A DNA stretch of 17,917 nucleotides from Syntrophaceae bacterium UBA2188 (GTDB taxonomy: Bacteria; Desulfobacterota; BSN033; UBA1163). Position 1 is the stretch's first letter; every line of letters starts with the position of its first letter. Both the position numbers and the translations under genes were made by a program. Location of the stretch: NCBI GenBank assembly GCA_002327985.1, contig DCVM01000046.1:1-17917 (forward strand), given 5' to 3'. Positions 6,098 to 12,878 of the stretch are shown piece by piece. The notes under the pieces were generated by a model, which was given only the letters and a program-made list of their open reading frames with translations, was not told the DNA's origin and searched no databases.

Positions 6098-7132
6098 TTA
6101 TCTTTTTGTCAAGCCATTTTTCTTTGGATATTTTTGATATTTCCAAACGGCTTGATTATGTTCCCCCATATCAGAAGAAAAATGATGGGATCCATCGTTT
6201 TTGGAAACGAAATAGAGGTAAGGAACGGGAGCAGGGAAGACGGCCGATAGAAGGGATTCTTTCCCAGGGTTACAGATGGGGGTAGGAGGAAGTCCAACCA
6301 TAAGATAGGTATTGTAAGGCGTGTGTCTCAACAGATCTTCTTTGGTTAGATTTCCATTAAAATTTTTAATTCCATAGATGACAGTGGGATCGCTTTGGAG
6401 GGGGATCTTCTTTTTTAGACGATTGTGAAAAACAGCAGAAATAAGGGGCTTCTCTTCGGAGAGGGAAGTCTCTTTTTCGATGAGGGAGGCCAAGATGACG
6501 GCTTCCCTTTCAGAGATTCCCAATTCAGACGCCCGATTGGCCAGGTCTGGCTTGGAGACTTTTTTAAACTGATGAACCATCATCTGCATGACCTCCTCTG
6601 GATCCATCTCTCTAAACAGGTGATAGGTGTCAGGAAAGAGGTATCCTTCTAAGGTCGGTCCTGCTAACTGGGATAGACCAAGAGCGTTGATGAAAGTGGG
6701 GGAAGAGGCTTTTTGAAGAAACTCCTTTTTTTTCACAAGATTTAAATCTTCAAGTAATTGGGCAATTTGGGAAAGGGTATACCCTTCAGGGATCGTTACC
6801 AGATGACGTTTCAAAGATCCTTTCACCAGGGCATCCAACACCTCATGAGGAAGCATTTGGGTATGGAACTCATATTCTCCTGCTTTGACCTTTGTTTTTT
6901 TCCCGAGAATCGTGGCGAGGAGAACGAAAATTTGTTTATTTCTAATAATCCCTTCCATTTCAAGCACCTCTGAAACCTTTTTGAGAGGGGCCCCCTTTTT
7001 AATGAAGATGATTTTAGAGGAGGCTGTCTGAGAAGGGGGGACAAAGAAAAGCCAGTAGAGAAGACAAACGACAAAGAGAAGGAAAAATCCCAACGAGAGT
7101 AGGAAGAATTTATTTCTGAATGAGTGGTCCAT
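6098..7132 (-). CDS. mltG: Endolytic murein transglycosylase MltG (YceG-like)
   Basis: 344 residues. One N-terminal membrane segment (about 9-31) anchors it in the inner membrane with the rest in the periplasm. A LysM-like part (about 40-110) precedes the YceG catalytic domain. Diagnostic motifs are LEGYLFPDTY (161-170), ASLIEKE with the catalytic Glu at E219, FHNRLKKKIPLQSDPTVIYG (235-254) and YNTYLMVGLPPTPICNPG (273-290). MltG cuts nascent glycan strands and sets their length. It overlaps the end of ruvX by 23 bases, so the two are translationally linked; the yqgF-mltG neighbourhood is common in bacteria. No gene irregularity is seen. Confidence 0.95.
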   Translation of the reverse strand: MDHSFRNKFFLLSLGFFLLFVVCLLYWLFFVPPSQTASSKIIFIKKGAPLKKVSEVLEMEGIIRNKQIFVLLATILGKKTKVKAGEYEFHTQMLPHEVLDALVKGSLKRHLVTIPEGYTLSQIAQLLEDLNLVKKKEFLQKASSPTFINALGLSQLAGPTLEGYLFPDTYHLFREMDPEEVMQMMVHQFKKVSKPDLANRASELGISEREAVILASLIEKETSLSEEKPLISAVFHNRLKKKIPLQSDPTVIYGIKNFNGNLTKEDLLRHTPYNTYLMVGLPPTPICNPGKESLLSAVFPAPVPYLYFVSKNDGSHHFSSDMGEHNQAVWKYQKYPKKNGLTKR

Positions 7133-7568
7133 GGTTTGACTTCCGACTTTGGTCTAAATATCCTTGAAGAATGAGGACAGCAGCTAATTTATCGATCACC
7201 TTTTTCCTTTTTCTTCTTGAAAGATCTGCCTCCAATAGGATCCTGGAGGCTCCAACCGTTGAGAGCCTTTCGTCCCAAGTTACCACTGGAACAGGAATTT
7301 TATCTGTTAGGATTTCGATCCACCGGAGAACGATCTCCGCCTGTTTTCCCAACGTTCCATTCATGTTTTTAGGAAGTCCGACCACAATTTTTTCAATTTC
7401 AAATTGGCCCACCATTATGGCGATTTCTTTGAGATCGTCCTCCATCGATCTTCTTTTGAGAGTTTTAAGACCCTGAGCTGTTATTCCTAACTCGTCACTG
7501 ATCGCAACTCCAATGGTTTGGGAACCAATATCTAAACCCATTGTTCTCATCTTTTTTTTATTGCCCAT
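7110..7568 (-). CDS. ruvX: RuvX/YqgF family nuclease (putative Holliday junction resolvase)
   Basis: 152 residues, slightly longer than usual because of a basic C-terminal tail. RNase H-like fold motifs are present: GLDIGSQTIGVAISD (about 10-24, first catalytic Asp), VVGLPKNMNGT, TWDERLST (second acidic site) and DKLAAVLILQGYLD (third). The family acts in the cytoplasm on 16S rRNA 5'-end maturation and has been proposed to resolve Holliday junctions. Start is the ATG at 7568 (MGNKKKMRTMG), preceded by CAGGT; the internal ATG at residue 7 is an alternative. A perfect 15-base palindrome lies 6 nt upstream of the start. Confidence 0.93.
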   Translation of the reverse strand: MGNKKKMRTMGLDIGSQTIGVAISDELGITAQGLKTLKRRSMEDDLKEIAIMVGQFEIEKIVVGLPKNMNGTLGKQAEIVLRWIEILTDKIPVPVVTWDERLSTVGASRILLEADLSRRKRKKVIDKLAAVLILQGYLDQSRKSNHGPLIQK

Positions 7569-7671
7569 TTACCTGACCTTGTCAAGGTCCCTATTTATGG
7601 AGCTTTTAAGAGATATTTAAAATTTAAATAATTACAATAAGTTAGAATTATTTTGTTCAAATAAAATTATC
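7569..7671. other. Divergent A/T-rich intergenic region
   Basis: This gap separates the minus-strand ruvX run from the plus-strand dehydrogenase operon. It is A/T-rich, especially 7610-7670. No minus-strand box pair reaches consensus, though TTGAAC in the middle, read on the minus strand, is a possible weak -35 box for ruvX. The only strong structures are the palindrome at 7575-7589 and the plus-strand promoter that begins at 7672. Confidence 0.5.
7575..7589. promoter_or_regulatory. Perfect palindrome directly upstream of ruvX
   Basis: GACCTTG (7575-7581) and CAAGGTC (7583-7589) are perfect inverted halves around one base. On the minus strand it ends 6 nt before the ruvX start codon and abuts its CAGGT ribosome site. 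It could be an operator or an RNA hairpin limiting ribosome access. The function is inferred from position only. Confidence 0.4.
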
Positions 7672-7700
7672 TTGACAAATGGAAAGACCTTTGTTATAAA
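7672..7700 (+). promoter_or_regulatory. Sigma70 promoter of the acyl-CoA dehydrogenase 1 operon
   Basis: A consensus -35 box TTGACA (7672-7677) and a near-consensus -10 box TATAAA (7695-7700) are separated by exactly 17 nt, in an A/T-rich stretch. The start codon of the first gene is 31 bases downstream of the -10 box. This is the best promoter match in the window. Confidence 0.85.
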
Positions 7701-7731
7701 TTGCACAATCTAATTGGGAGGAGGAGATTCT

Positions 7732-8877
7732 ATGGATTTTAAATTGACTGAAGAGCAAGAAGCAATGCGAGAGATGGCTAAAAATTTTGCAGAAAAGAAA
7801 GTTGCTCCCACCATGGAGGAGGACGAAAAGGAGCATAAGTTTCGACGGGAAATCGTTAAAGAGATGGCCAGATTAGGTTTTTTTGGTTGTATTGCACCTG
7901 AGAAATACGGCGGGAATGAATCGGGTTATCTTGCCGCCTCGGTCATGACAGAAGAGATTGCAAGGATTTCTCCATCCTGGGGACTTCCCTTCAACCTCCA
8001 GATGAATTCGATCCAGTCCGTTCTACTCAATTTTGGGACAGAAGAGCAGCGAGAACGCTGGATTCCAAAATTGATCAATGCTGATTTGCTTGGTTGTTTT
8101 GCCATCACTGAGCCCAATACCGGTTCTGATGTGGCCTCGATGAAGTCCACAGCGGTGGAGACAGAGGGGGGATACGTCCTGAACGGGACAAAGATGTGGA
8201 TTTCAGGAGTCCCAGTGGCCGACCTTGGGATCGTCTATGTCTATACGGATAAAGCAGCAAAACATCGCGGCATGTCTGCCTTTATCGTGGATATGCATCT
8301 CCCGGGTGTCACACAAAAGTCCATTGATTCAAAATTAGGACTTTTTTGTGCTCCGACAGGGGAGATTGTTTTCGAAGATGTCAAGGTATCAAAGGATTGT
8401 CTGGTCGGTCAAAAAGGAGATGGATTTAAAATCTGTATGGCTATGTTGGATAACACTCGGCTTTCCTCTGCAGCCAGAGCCGTTGGAGTGGCGAGGGCCT
8501 GTCTCGAACATTCTGTTCGATATGCCAATGAGCGGGAGCAGTTCGGCCAACCCATTGCTAATTTTCAGATGATCCAGGAGCAGATTGCGGAGATGTATGT
8601 TGAAGAACAAGCGGCCCGCCTTTTAGTTTATCGGGCTGCCTGCAACAAAGACTTGGGACAGAGAAATACAATCGAGGTTTCCTGCGCAAAATTTTATGCG
8701 GCGGAGGTGGCTGTTCGAGCGGCCAATCAAGCGGTCAAGATCTTCGGATCCTATGGTTTTTCAACAGAGTATCCCGTGGAGAGGTTTTATCGGGATGCCA
8801 AATCCTATCAGATTGTAGAGGGGACATCTAATATTCAAAAGATGATCATTGCAAGAAATGCATTAGGCCTTAAATAA
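7732..8877 (+). CDS. Acyl-CoA dehydrogenase 1
   Basis: 381 residues, the usual length of short/medium-chain acyl-CoA dehydrogenases. It oxidises acyl-CoA to trans-2-enoyl-CoA using FAD, passing electrons to ETF. Features: N-terminal helical domain (MDFKLTEEQEAMREMAKNFA), flavin-contact motif CFAITEPNTGSD, WISG strand, RxxFGQPIANFQMIQEQIAEM helix, and catalytic Glu E363 in QIVEGTSNIQ. I chose ATG 7732 because GGGAGGAGGAG ends 5 nt upstream; an in-frame TTG at 7714 would put that site inside the gene. It is first in an operon with a biotinyl carrier (29-base gap) and a GNAT protein. The substrate cannot be told. Confidence 0.93.
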   Translation: MDFKLTEEQEAMREMAKNFAEKKVAPTMEEDEKEHKFRREIVKEMARLGFFGCIAPEKYGGNESGYLAASVMTEEIARISPSWGLPFNLQMNSIQSVLLNFGTEEQRERWIPKLINADLLGCFAITEPNTGSDVASMKSTAVETEGGYVLNGTKMWISGVPVADLGIVYVYTDKAAKHRGMSAFIVDMHLPGVTQKSIDSKLGLFCAPTGEIVFEDVKVSKDCLVGQKGDGFKICMAMLDNTRLSSAARAVGVARACLEHSVRYANEREQFGQPIANFQMIQEQIAEMYVEEQAARLLVYRAACNKDLGQRNTIEVSCAKFYAAEVAVRAANQAVKIFGSYGFSTEYPVERFYRDAKSYQIVEGTSNIQKMIIARNALGLK

Positions 8878-8906
8878 ATTTTTGTTTTTGGAAGGAGGAC
8901 CATGTA

Positions 8907-9122
8907 ATGGGAACACCAGTGACTGTACCAATGGTAGGCAAGATCGTTTCAGTTTCAGTAAAAGTGGGTGACAAGATAAAAGAGGATGATCAGGTGGCCG
9001 TATTAGAGGCGATGAAAATGGAGATGCCTGTCGTGGCTCCAGTCACCGGAACGGTGAAGGAGATTTGTGTAGCCCCCGGCCAGGAGGTTGAGGCAGAGGC
9101 AGTGATCGCAGTGATTGAATAG
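8907..9122 (+). CDS. Small biotinyl carrier protein
   Basis: 71 residues forming just one biotinyl/lipoyl domain. The EAMKMEM motif places the biotinylated lysine at K37; Met on both sides marks biotin rather than lipoate. The length resembles stand-alone biotin carriers of about 70 residues known in actinobacteria. Such proteins carry CO2 between a biotin carboxylase and a carboxyltransferase, or serve biotin-dependent decarboxylases. None of these partners is in the window. AGGAGG lies 8 nt before the ATG. The 29-base gaps on both sides suggest one operon with the dehydrogenase and the acetyltransferase. Confidence 0.9.
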   Translation: MGTPVTVPMVGKIVSVSVKVGDKIKEDDQVAVLEAMKMEMPVVAPVTGTVKEICVAPGQEVEAEAVIAVIE

Positions 9123-9151
9123 CGGTGAACCAATAGGGGAGAGGGGAGTGG

Positions 9152-9610
9152 ATGGATCAAGATCTTGTAGCCAAACTAAATATACGACCCCTGACCATTG
9201 GAGATTTAGATGCGATTGTTGAAATTGATCGTAAGGTTTTAGGTAAAGTCAGGCGGGATTTTTGGAGAAAGAAGATCCAGCTCCCTAACCCCCGATATCC
9301 CCTATCGGGTCTGGTTGCCCAACTCGAAGGGAGGGTGATCGGGTTTATTGTAGGCGAAGTGAGTGGTTGGGAGTTTGGCATTCCGGAAACAGTAGGATGG
9401 ATCAGTACGATTGGGGTCGATCCGGATTACCAACATAAAGGGGTTGCCAGAAAATTGAGTCAGGAATTTATCGAAAATCTTAAAACGATTGGCGTCAGTG
9501 TTGTCTACACCTTAGTGAGTTGGAGTGATTGGGATTTGCTCAAATTCTTCCATGCCATGGGATTTACCAGAGGAGGTGAGATGATCAACTTAGAGCTGAA
9601 AATTGGATAG
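9152..9610 (+). CDS. GNAT family N-acetyltransferase
   Basis: 152 residues. The fold is complete: N-terminal IRPLTIGDLDAIVEID, then GRVIGFIVGEV (strand 4), the acetyl-CoA-binding motif A IGVDPDYQHKGVARKL (Q94-x-x-G-x-A99), and a C-terminal FFHAMGFTRGG segment. It resembles RimI-like enzymes, but the target (protein N-terminus, lysine or small molecule) cannot be identified. Sitting in an operon with acyl-CoA metabolism genes, it could be a protein lysine acetyltransferase acting on CoA-handling enzymes; that is inference only. The purine-rich GGGGAGAGGGGAG upstream gives the ribosome site. Confidence 0.88.
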   Translation: MDQDLVAKLNIRPLTIGDLDAIVEIDRKVLGKVRRDFWRKKIQLPNPRYPLSGLVAQLEGRVIGFIVGEVSGWEFGIPETVGWISTIGVDPDYQHKGVARKLSQEFIENLKTIGVSVVYTLVSWSDWDLLKFFHAMGFTRGGEMINLELKIG

Positions 9611-9706
9611 CTGATATCTCATCAGAGGTTACCCACCTCCTTCATCTTCCTTCAAGTCACCCGTTTTAGCTGAAAAATATTTTTTCTTCTTTTTAGACTT
9701 TTTCCC

Positions 9707-9735
9707 TTGACAAAGAAAAGTGGTTGTGGTAATTT
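9707..9735 (+). promoter_or_regulatory. Promoter of the tetR / acyl-CoA dehydrogenase operon
   Basis: TTGACA (9707-9712) and TAATTT (9730-9735) are 17 nt apart. The expected transcription start falls on the palindromic operator immediately downstream, so a bound regulator would block initiation. The TetR gene begins 66 bases after the -10 box. Confidence 0.7.
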
Positions 9736-9739
9736 TCGA

Positions 9740-9770
9740 CCGACTGGTCGGATTTAAACCAGACGGTCGG
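9740..9770. promoter_or_regulatory. TetR-type operators, one perfect and one degenerate
   Basis: CCGACTGGTCGG (9740-9751) is a palindrome with CCGAC and GTCGG halves around TG. CCAGACGGTCGG (9759-9770) shares the right half exactly and has a degraded left half; the two sites are 19 bases apart centre to centre. CCGACTGGT and ACCAGACGG also form a larger imperfect inverted repeat. ACCGACnnGTCGGT-like sites are typical for TetR regulators of fatty-acid and aromatic-acid genes, so autoregulation by the adjacent TetR protein is likely. Confidence 0.75.
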
Positions 9771-9801
9771 ATTTTATTTGGTATGTTCAAAAAATGCCCC
9801 T

Positions 9802-10440
9802 ATGGAAAAATACCTTAAGCAGTTAACCCAAAAAGAACTGGGCAAAATGACGAACATCGCCAAGGCAGCTGCGAAGCTCTTTAACGAGAAAGGCTATCTG
9901 GAAACAAGTATGGACGACATTTCCGTAGCAGCCAAATTAAGTAAAGGAGGCATTTACCATTATTATTCAAGCAAAAATGAAATTCTCTATTTTATTTCTA
10001 CCAATTTCATGGGGCTCCTGTTGAAAGATTTAGAGCAAGAATTAGAACAGATTCAAGATCCTTTTGAAAAAATTCAATTCATCATCTCCCGCCATATCGG
10101 TTTTTATATCAAACATATCTCAGAGGCCAAAACCACCATCCACGAAGGGCACTTACTCCCCCCTGCCTATTTTAAGATTATCGCTGAGCAGGAAAAACAA
10201 TATCACCAGATTGTTAGCCATGTTCTCTCCGATTTTTTTGGAGGCCACATTTCGAAAGATCAATTAAAGGTGGTCACCTTTATTCTGTTCGGAACATGTA
10301 ATGGGATTTATTTTTGGTATGATCCTAAAAGGTCCATGACCCCTGAAGAGCTTTCAGGGATTATCCGTGATATTTTATGTAAAGGATTATTAGGTTTTGA
10401 GGTGAAGACAAAAACGAAAATGAGTGGGCAGGAACATTAA
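9802..10440 (+). CDS. TetR/AcrR family transcriptional regulator
   Basis: 212 residues from ATG 9802. The N-terminal HTH domain is clear (about 16-62): IAKAAAKLFNEKGYLETSMDDISVAAKLSKGGIYHYYSSKNEILY. The rest is the helical ligand-binding and dimer domain, whose pattern (HEGHLLPPAYFKIIAEQEKQY, FGTCNGIYFWYDP) resembles TetR_C domains of KstR2/FadR-like regulators that sense acyl-CoA esters. It likely represses its own operon, including the three dehydrogenases that follow, through the palindromes at 9740-9770. The start is uncertain: no good ribosome site precedes ATG 9802, and a TTG at 9778 in the same frame would add eight residues. The 46-base gap to the next gene suggests co-transcription. 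Confidence 0.92.
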   Translation: MEKYLKQLTQKELGKMTNIAKAAAKLFNEKGYLETSMDDISVAAKLSKGGIYHYYSSKNEILYFISTNFMGLLLKDLEQELEQIQDPFEKIQFIISRHIGFYIKHISEAKTTIHEGHLLPPAYFKIIAEQEKQYHQIVSHVLSDFFGGHISKDQLKVVTFILFGTCNGIYFWYDPKRSMTPEELSGIIRDILCKGLLGFEVKTKTKMSGQEH

Positions 10441-10486
10441 GGATCGTTATAAGGCAATTTGGATTTACCATGGATGAAGATGAAGG

Positions 10487-11650
10487 ATGTTTGATCAGAC
10501 GGGTTTTCTCCCAACGAAAAAGTTAAGGGATTTTCAAAACAAGATTCAGCAAATGGCCAGAGAGAAGATCGCTCCTCAAGCCCTTGGAGTTGATGAAAAA
10601 GAATTTTTCAATCGTGAGGTGGAGTCGTTATTATGGGACCATGGATTGTTGACGCTCACCTTCCCAGAGCGATACGGAGGTTATGGGAAGGGTCGGACCG
10701 TAGCATTGTGTCTCGCCGTAGAGGAAATTGCCAAAGTTTGTGCCTCCTCTTCTCTCTTGCTTATCATCCAAGCGGTGGGAAGTTTTCCAATTATTCACGG
10801 CGGATCAAAAAGATTAAAGCAGAACTATTTACCGCAAATGAGCAAAGGCCGTAAATTGGTGGCCTACTTGGTCACCGAACCCACTGCCGGTTCAGATATT
10901 GCAAGCATCCAAACCACGGCTGTTCGGGAAGGGAAAGAATATCTCCTCAATGGCTCCAAGTGCTTCGCAACCAGTGGCGGGGTGGCAGGCATTTATTCCG
11001 TCCTGGCAAAAACGTCGGAGGGAAATGGGAACAGCTCCTTTTTCCTTGTGGATAGGGAATCTCCAGGTTTATCGATAGGCCGAACAGAAAGCAAGCTCGG
11101 GCAGAGGGGGTCCAATACCACGGAGGTCTTTTTAGAGAATGTTCGGGTTCCCGCAGAGAATCTATTAGGCCGTGAGGGAGAAGGATTCCTGATGGCGATG
11201 AGGGATTTCGACATGTCACGCCCTGCGATCGCTGCCCAGGCTTTAGGCATTGCAGAAGGAGCTTTCGAGGCCATACTTCAGTTTATCAAAGAGAGGCATA
11301 CCTTTGGAAAATCCATTGGTGATCATCCAGCGATCCAGACTCTGATCGCGGATTCTGCCACCTTGATCGAAGCCTCTCGCGGGCTTGCTTATCGCGCCGC
11401 CCTATTAAATGATGAGGGGAAAAATAATACAAAGTTTGCCTCCATGGCGAAAAGCTTTGCAGGGGATGCCGCCATGAAAATAACGACCGATGCCATTGAT
11501 GCCATTCAGGTTTTAAGTGGGTATGGGTTCTTAAAGGATTCTCAGGTAGAGAGGATGTTTCGAGATGCCAAATTAACCCAGATCTTCGAAGGAACCAATC
11601 AGATCCAGAGGTTAGTGATTACACGTCAGATTTTGAAAGAATCAATGTGA
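10487..11650 (+). CDS. Acyl-CoA dehydrogenase 2
   Basis: 387 residues. Domain order is standard: N-terminal helices, YLVTEPTAGSDIAS flavin/substrate loop, FATSGG strand, RxTFGKSIGDHPAIQTLIAD helix and YGFLKDSQVERMFRDAKLTQIFEGTNQIQR near the end, with catalytic Glu E368. It should be an FAD enzyme oxidising an acyl-CoA, with ETF as acceptor. It is first of three dehydrogenase genes behind the TetR gene, 25 bases before the next one. GAAGG just upstream of the ATG is a weak, close ribosome site. Tandem paralogues with different active sites suggest different chain or branch specificities. Confidence 0.93.
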   Translation: MFDQTGFLPTKKLRDFQNKIQQMAREKIAPQALGVDEKEFFNREVESLLWDHGLLTLTFPERYGGYGKGRTVALCLAVEEIAKVCASSSLLLIIQAVGSFPIIHGGSKRLKQNYLPQMSKGRKLVAYLVTEPTAGSDIASIQTTAVREGKEYLLNGSKCFATSGGVAGIYSVLAKTSEGNGNSSFFLVDRESPGLSIGRTESKLGQRGSNTTEVFLENVRVPAENLLGREGEGFLMAMRDFDMSRPAIAAQALGIAEGAFEAILQFIKERHTFGKSIGDHPAIQTLIADSATLIEASRGLAYRAALLNDEGKNNTKFASMAKSFAGDAAMKITTDAIDAIQVLSGYGFLKDSQVERMFRDAKLTQIFEGTNQIQRLVITRQILKESM

Positions 11651-11675
11651 TTCAAATCGAAGAGGGCGATTCCTG

Positions 11676-12824
11676 ATGTTCCAGTTGGATGAAGAGCAGA
11701 GGCTGATTCTCCAATCCGTGCGAGAAATTGTTCAAAAAGAGATCAAACCACAAGTGGCCACGCTTGAAGAAACAGGGGAATTTTCCTGGGACGTTCTGCG
11801 TATTCTTGCGAGCAATGACGTTCTAAATCCTTTACTTCCCCGACAATACGGAGGCGTAGAAGTCTCCATCTTTACCTTTTGTATGATCGTGGAGGAGATT
11901 GCGAGGGCCTGTGCTTCCTCCGCACTTCTGCTCATCACTCAGGCAGAAGGGACATTGTCCATTGTTTTGGGAGCGGATGAATCCCTGAAAGAGAGATACT
12001 TGAAACGCTTGGCAGGGGATTCTCAAGTCCTGATCGGTGTGAGTGTCATCGAACCCAATGCTGACTCAGACATTCTCTCTGCTCCTGCAAAAGCAGAACG
12101 TTGCGGAGATCATTTTCTCCTCCATGGGAACAAATGTTTTGTCAAGAACGGTTCGGTGGCCGATTTTTTGGTGTTGTATGCGAATGTAGATCGGTCAGAA
12201 GAAAGCCATGGTATCCATACCTTTCTTGTAGAGAAAGGGATCCCCGGTTTAGTGAATAAAAGAGATGAAGACAGAATGGGAATGAGAGGATCCATCTATT
12301 CAGAATTCGACTTAGATCATTTGGTTGTCCCCAGTGAAAACTTGATAGACCAAAAAGGAGGGGGATTTTCAAATAGTCTGAAGACCCTCAGTGCGAGCCG
12401 TCTCTTCACAGCAGCTCAGGCTGTTGGTTTAGCCCAAGGGGCCATGGAGGAAGCCATTTCCTATGCCCGAAGAAGGGCCCAGTTTGGTAAGAGTATTTCT
12501 CATTATGCTCCCATCCAATTCATGATTGCAGAGATGGCCACTGGGATTGAATCAGCTAGGTTATTGACCTATCAAACGGCTTTTCTTTTTGATCGGGGAG
12601 AATGGAAAAAAGCGGAAACCCATGCCGCTATGGCCAAGCTTATTGCCTCGGATACGGCCATGAAAGTGACGACGGATGCAGTTCAGATCATGGGTGGCTA
12701 TGGTTATATGAAGGATTATCCGGTAGAGCGTATGATGCGGGATGCCAAGCTCACCCAGATTTTTACGGGGACCAATCAAATCATCAAGTCGATCATCGGA
12801 AGGAATCTTACTGGGATGTCTTGA
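11676..12824 (+). CDS. Acyl-CoA dehydrogenase 3, atypical active site
   Basis: 382 residues with the full family fold: SVIEPNADSDILS loop, KCFVKNGSVADF strand, RRAQFGKSISHYAPIQFMIAEM helix and YGYMKDYPVERMMRDAKLTQIFTGTNQI. At the catalytic position it has T364 (IFTGT), where its neighbours have Glu (IFEGT, IVEGT, LLEGT). The alternative Glu position used by isovaleryl- and long-chain enzymes, just before the Arg of the LSASR helix, is Ser here. So either the base sits elsewhere, as in cyclohexanecarboxyl-CoA dehydrogenases that use Asp, or the protein does not catalyse normal dehydrogenation. AGAGGG upstream is the ribosome site. The N-terminal Glu/Gly loop has NADSD instead of the usual TAGSD. 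Confidence 0.9.
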   Translation: MFQLDEEQRLILQSVREIVQKEIKPQVATLEETGEFSWDVLRILASNDVLNPLLPRQYGGVEVSIFTFCMIVEEIARACASSALLLITQAEGTLSIVLGADESLKERYLKRLAGDSQVLIGVSVIEPNADSDILSAPAKAERCGDHFLLHGNKCFVKNGSVADFLVLYANVDRSEESHGIHTFLVEKGIPGLVNKRDEDRMGMRGSIYSEFDLDHLVVPSENLIDQKGGGFSNSLKTLSASRLFTAAQAVGLAQGAMEEAISYARRRAQFGKSISHYAPIQFMIAEMATGIESARLLTYQTAFLFDRGEWKKAETHAAMAKLIASDTAMKVTTDAVQIMGGYGYMKDYPVERMMRDAKLTQIFTGTNQIIKSIIGRNLTGMS

Positions 12825-12878
12825 TGACAAGGAATCTGTTCAATATCGATTGCACCCAAGATCAAAGGAGAGGAATCC

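Noticed and set aside
7714..7731. TTG start for acyl-CoA dehydrogenase 1
   Set aside because: It would place the strong GGAGGAGGAG ribosome site inside the gene; ATG 7732 has ideal spacing to that site and matches the family's N-terminus.
9671..9700. GAAAAATATTTTTTC plus T-rich tract as terminator of the GNAT operon
   Set aside because: The stem is purely A-T and too weak to call, although a terminator is expected somewhere in 9611-9706.
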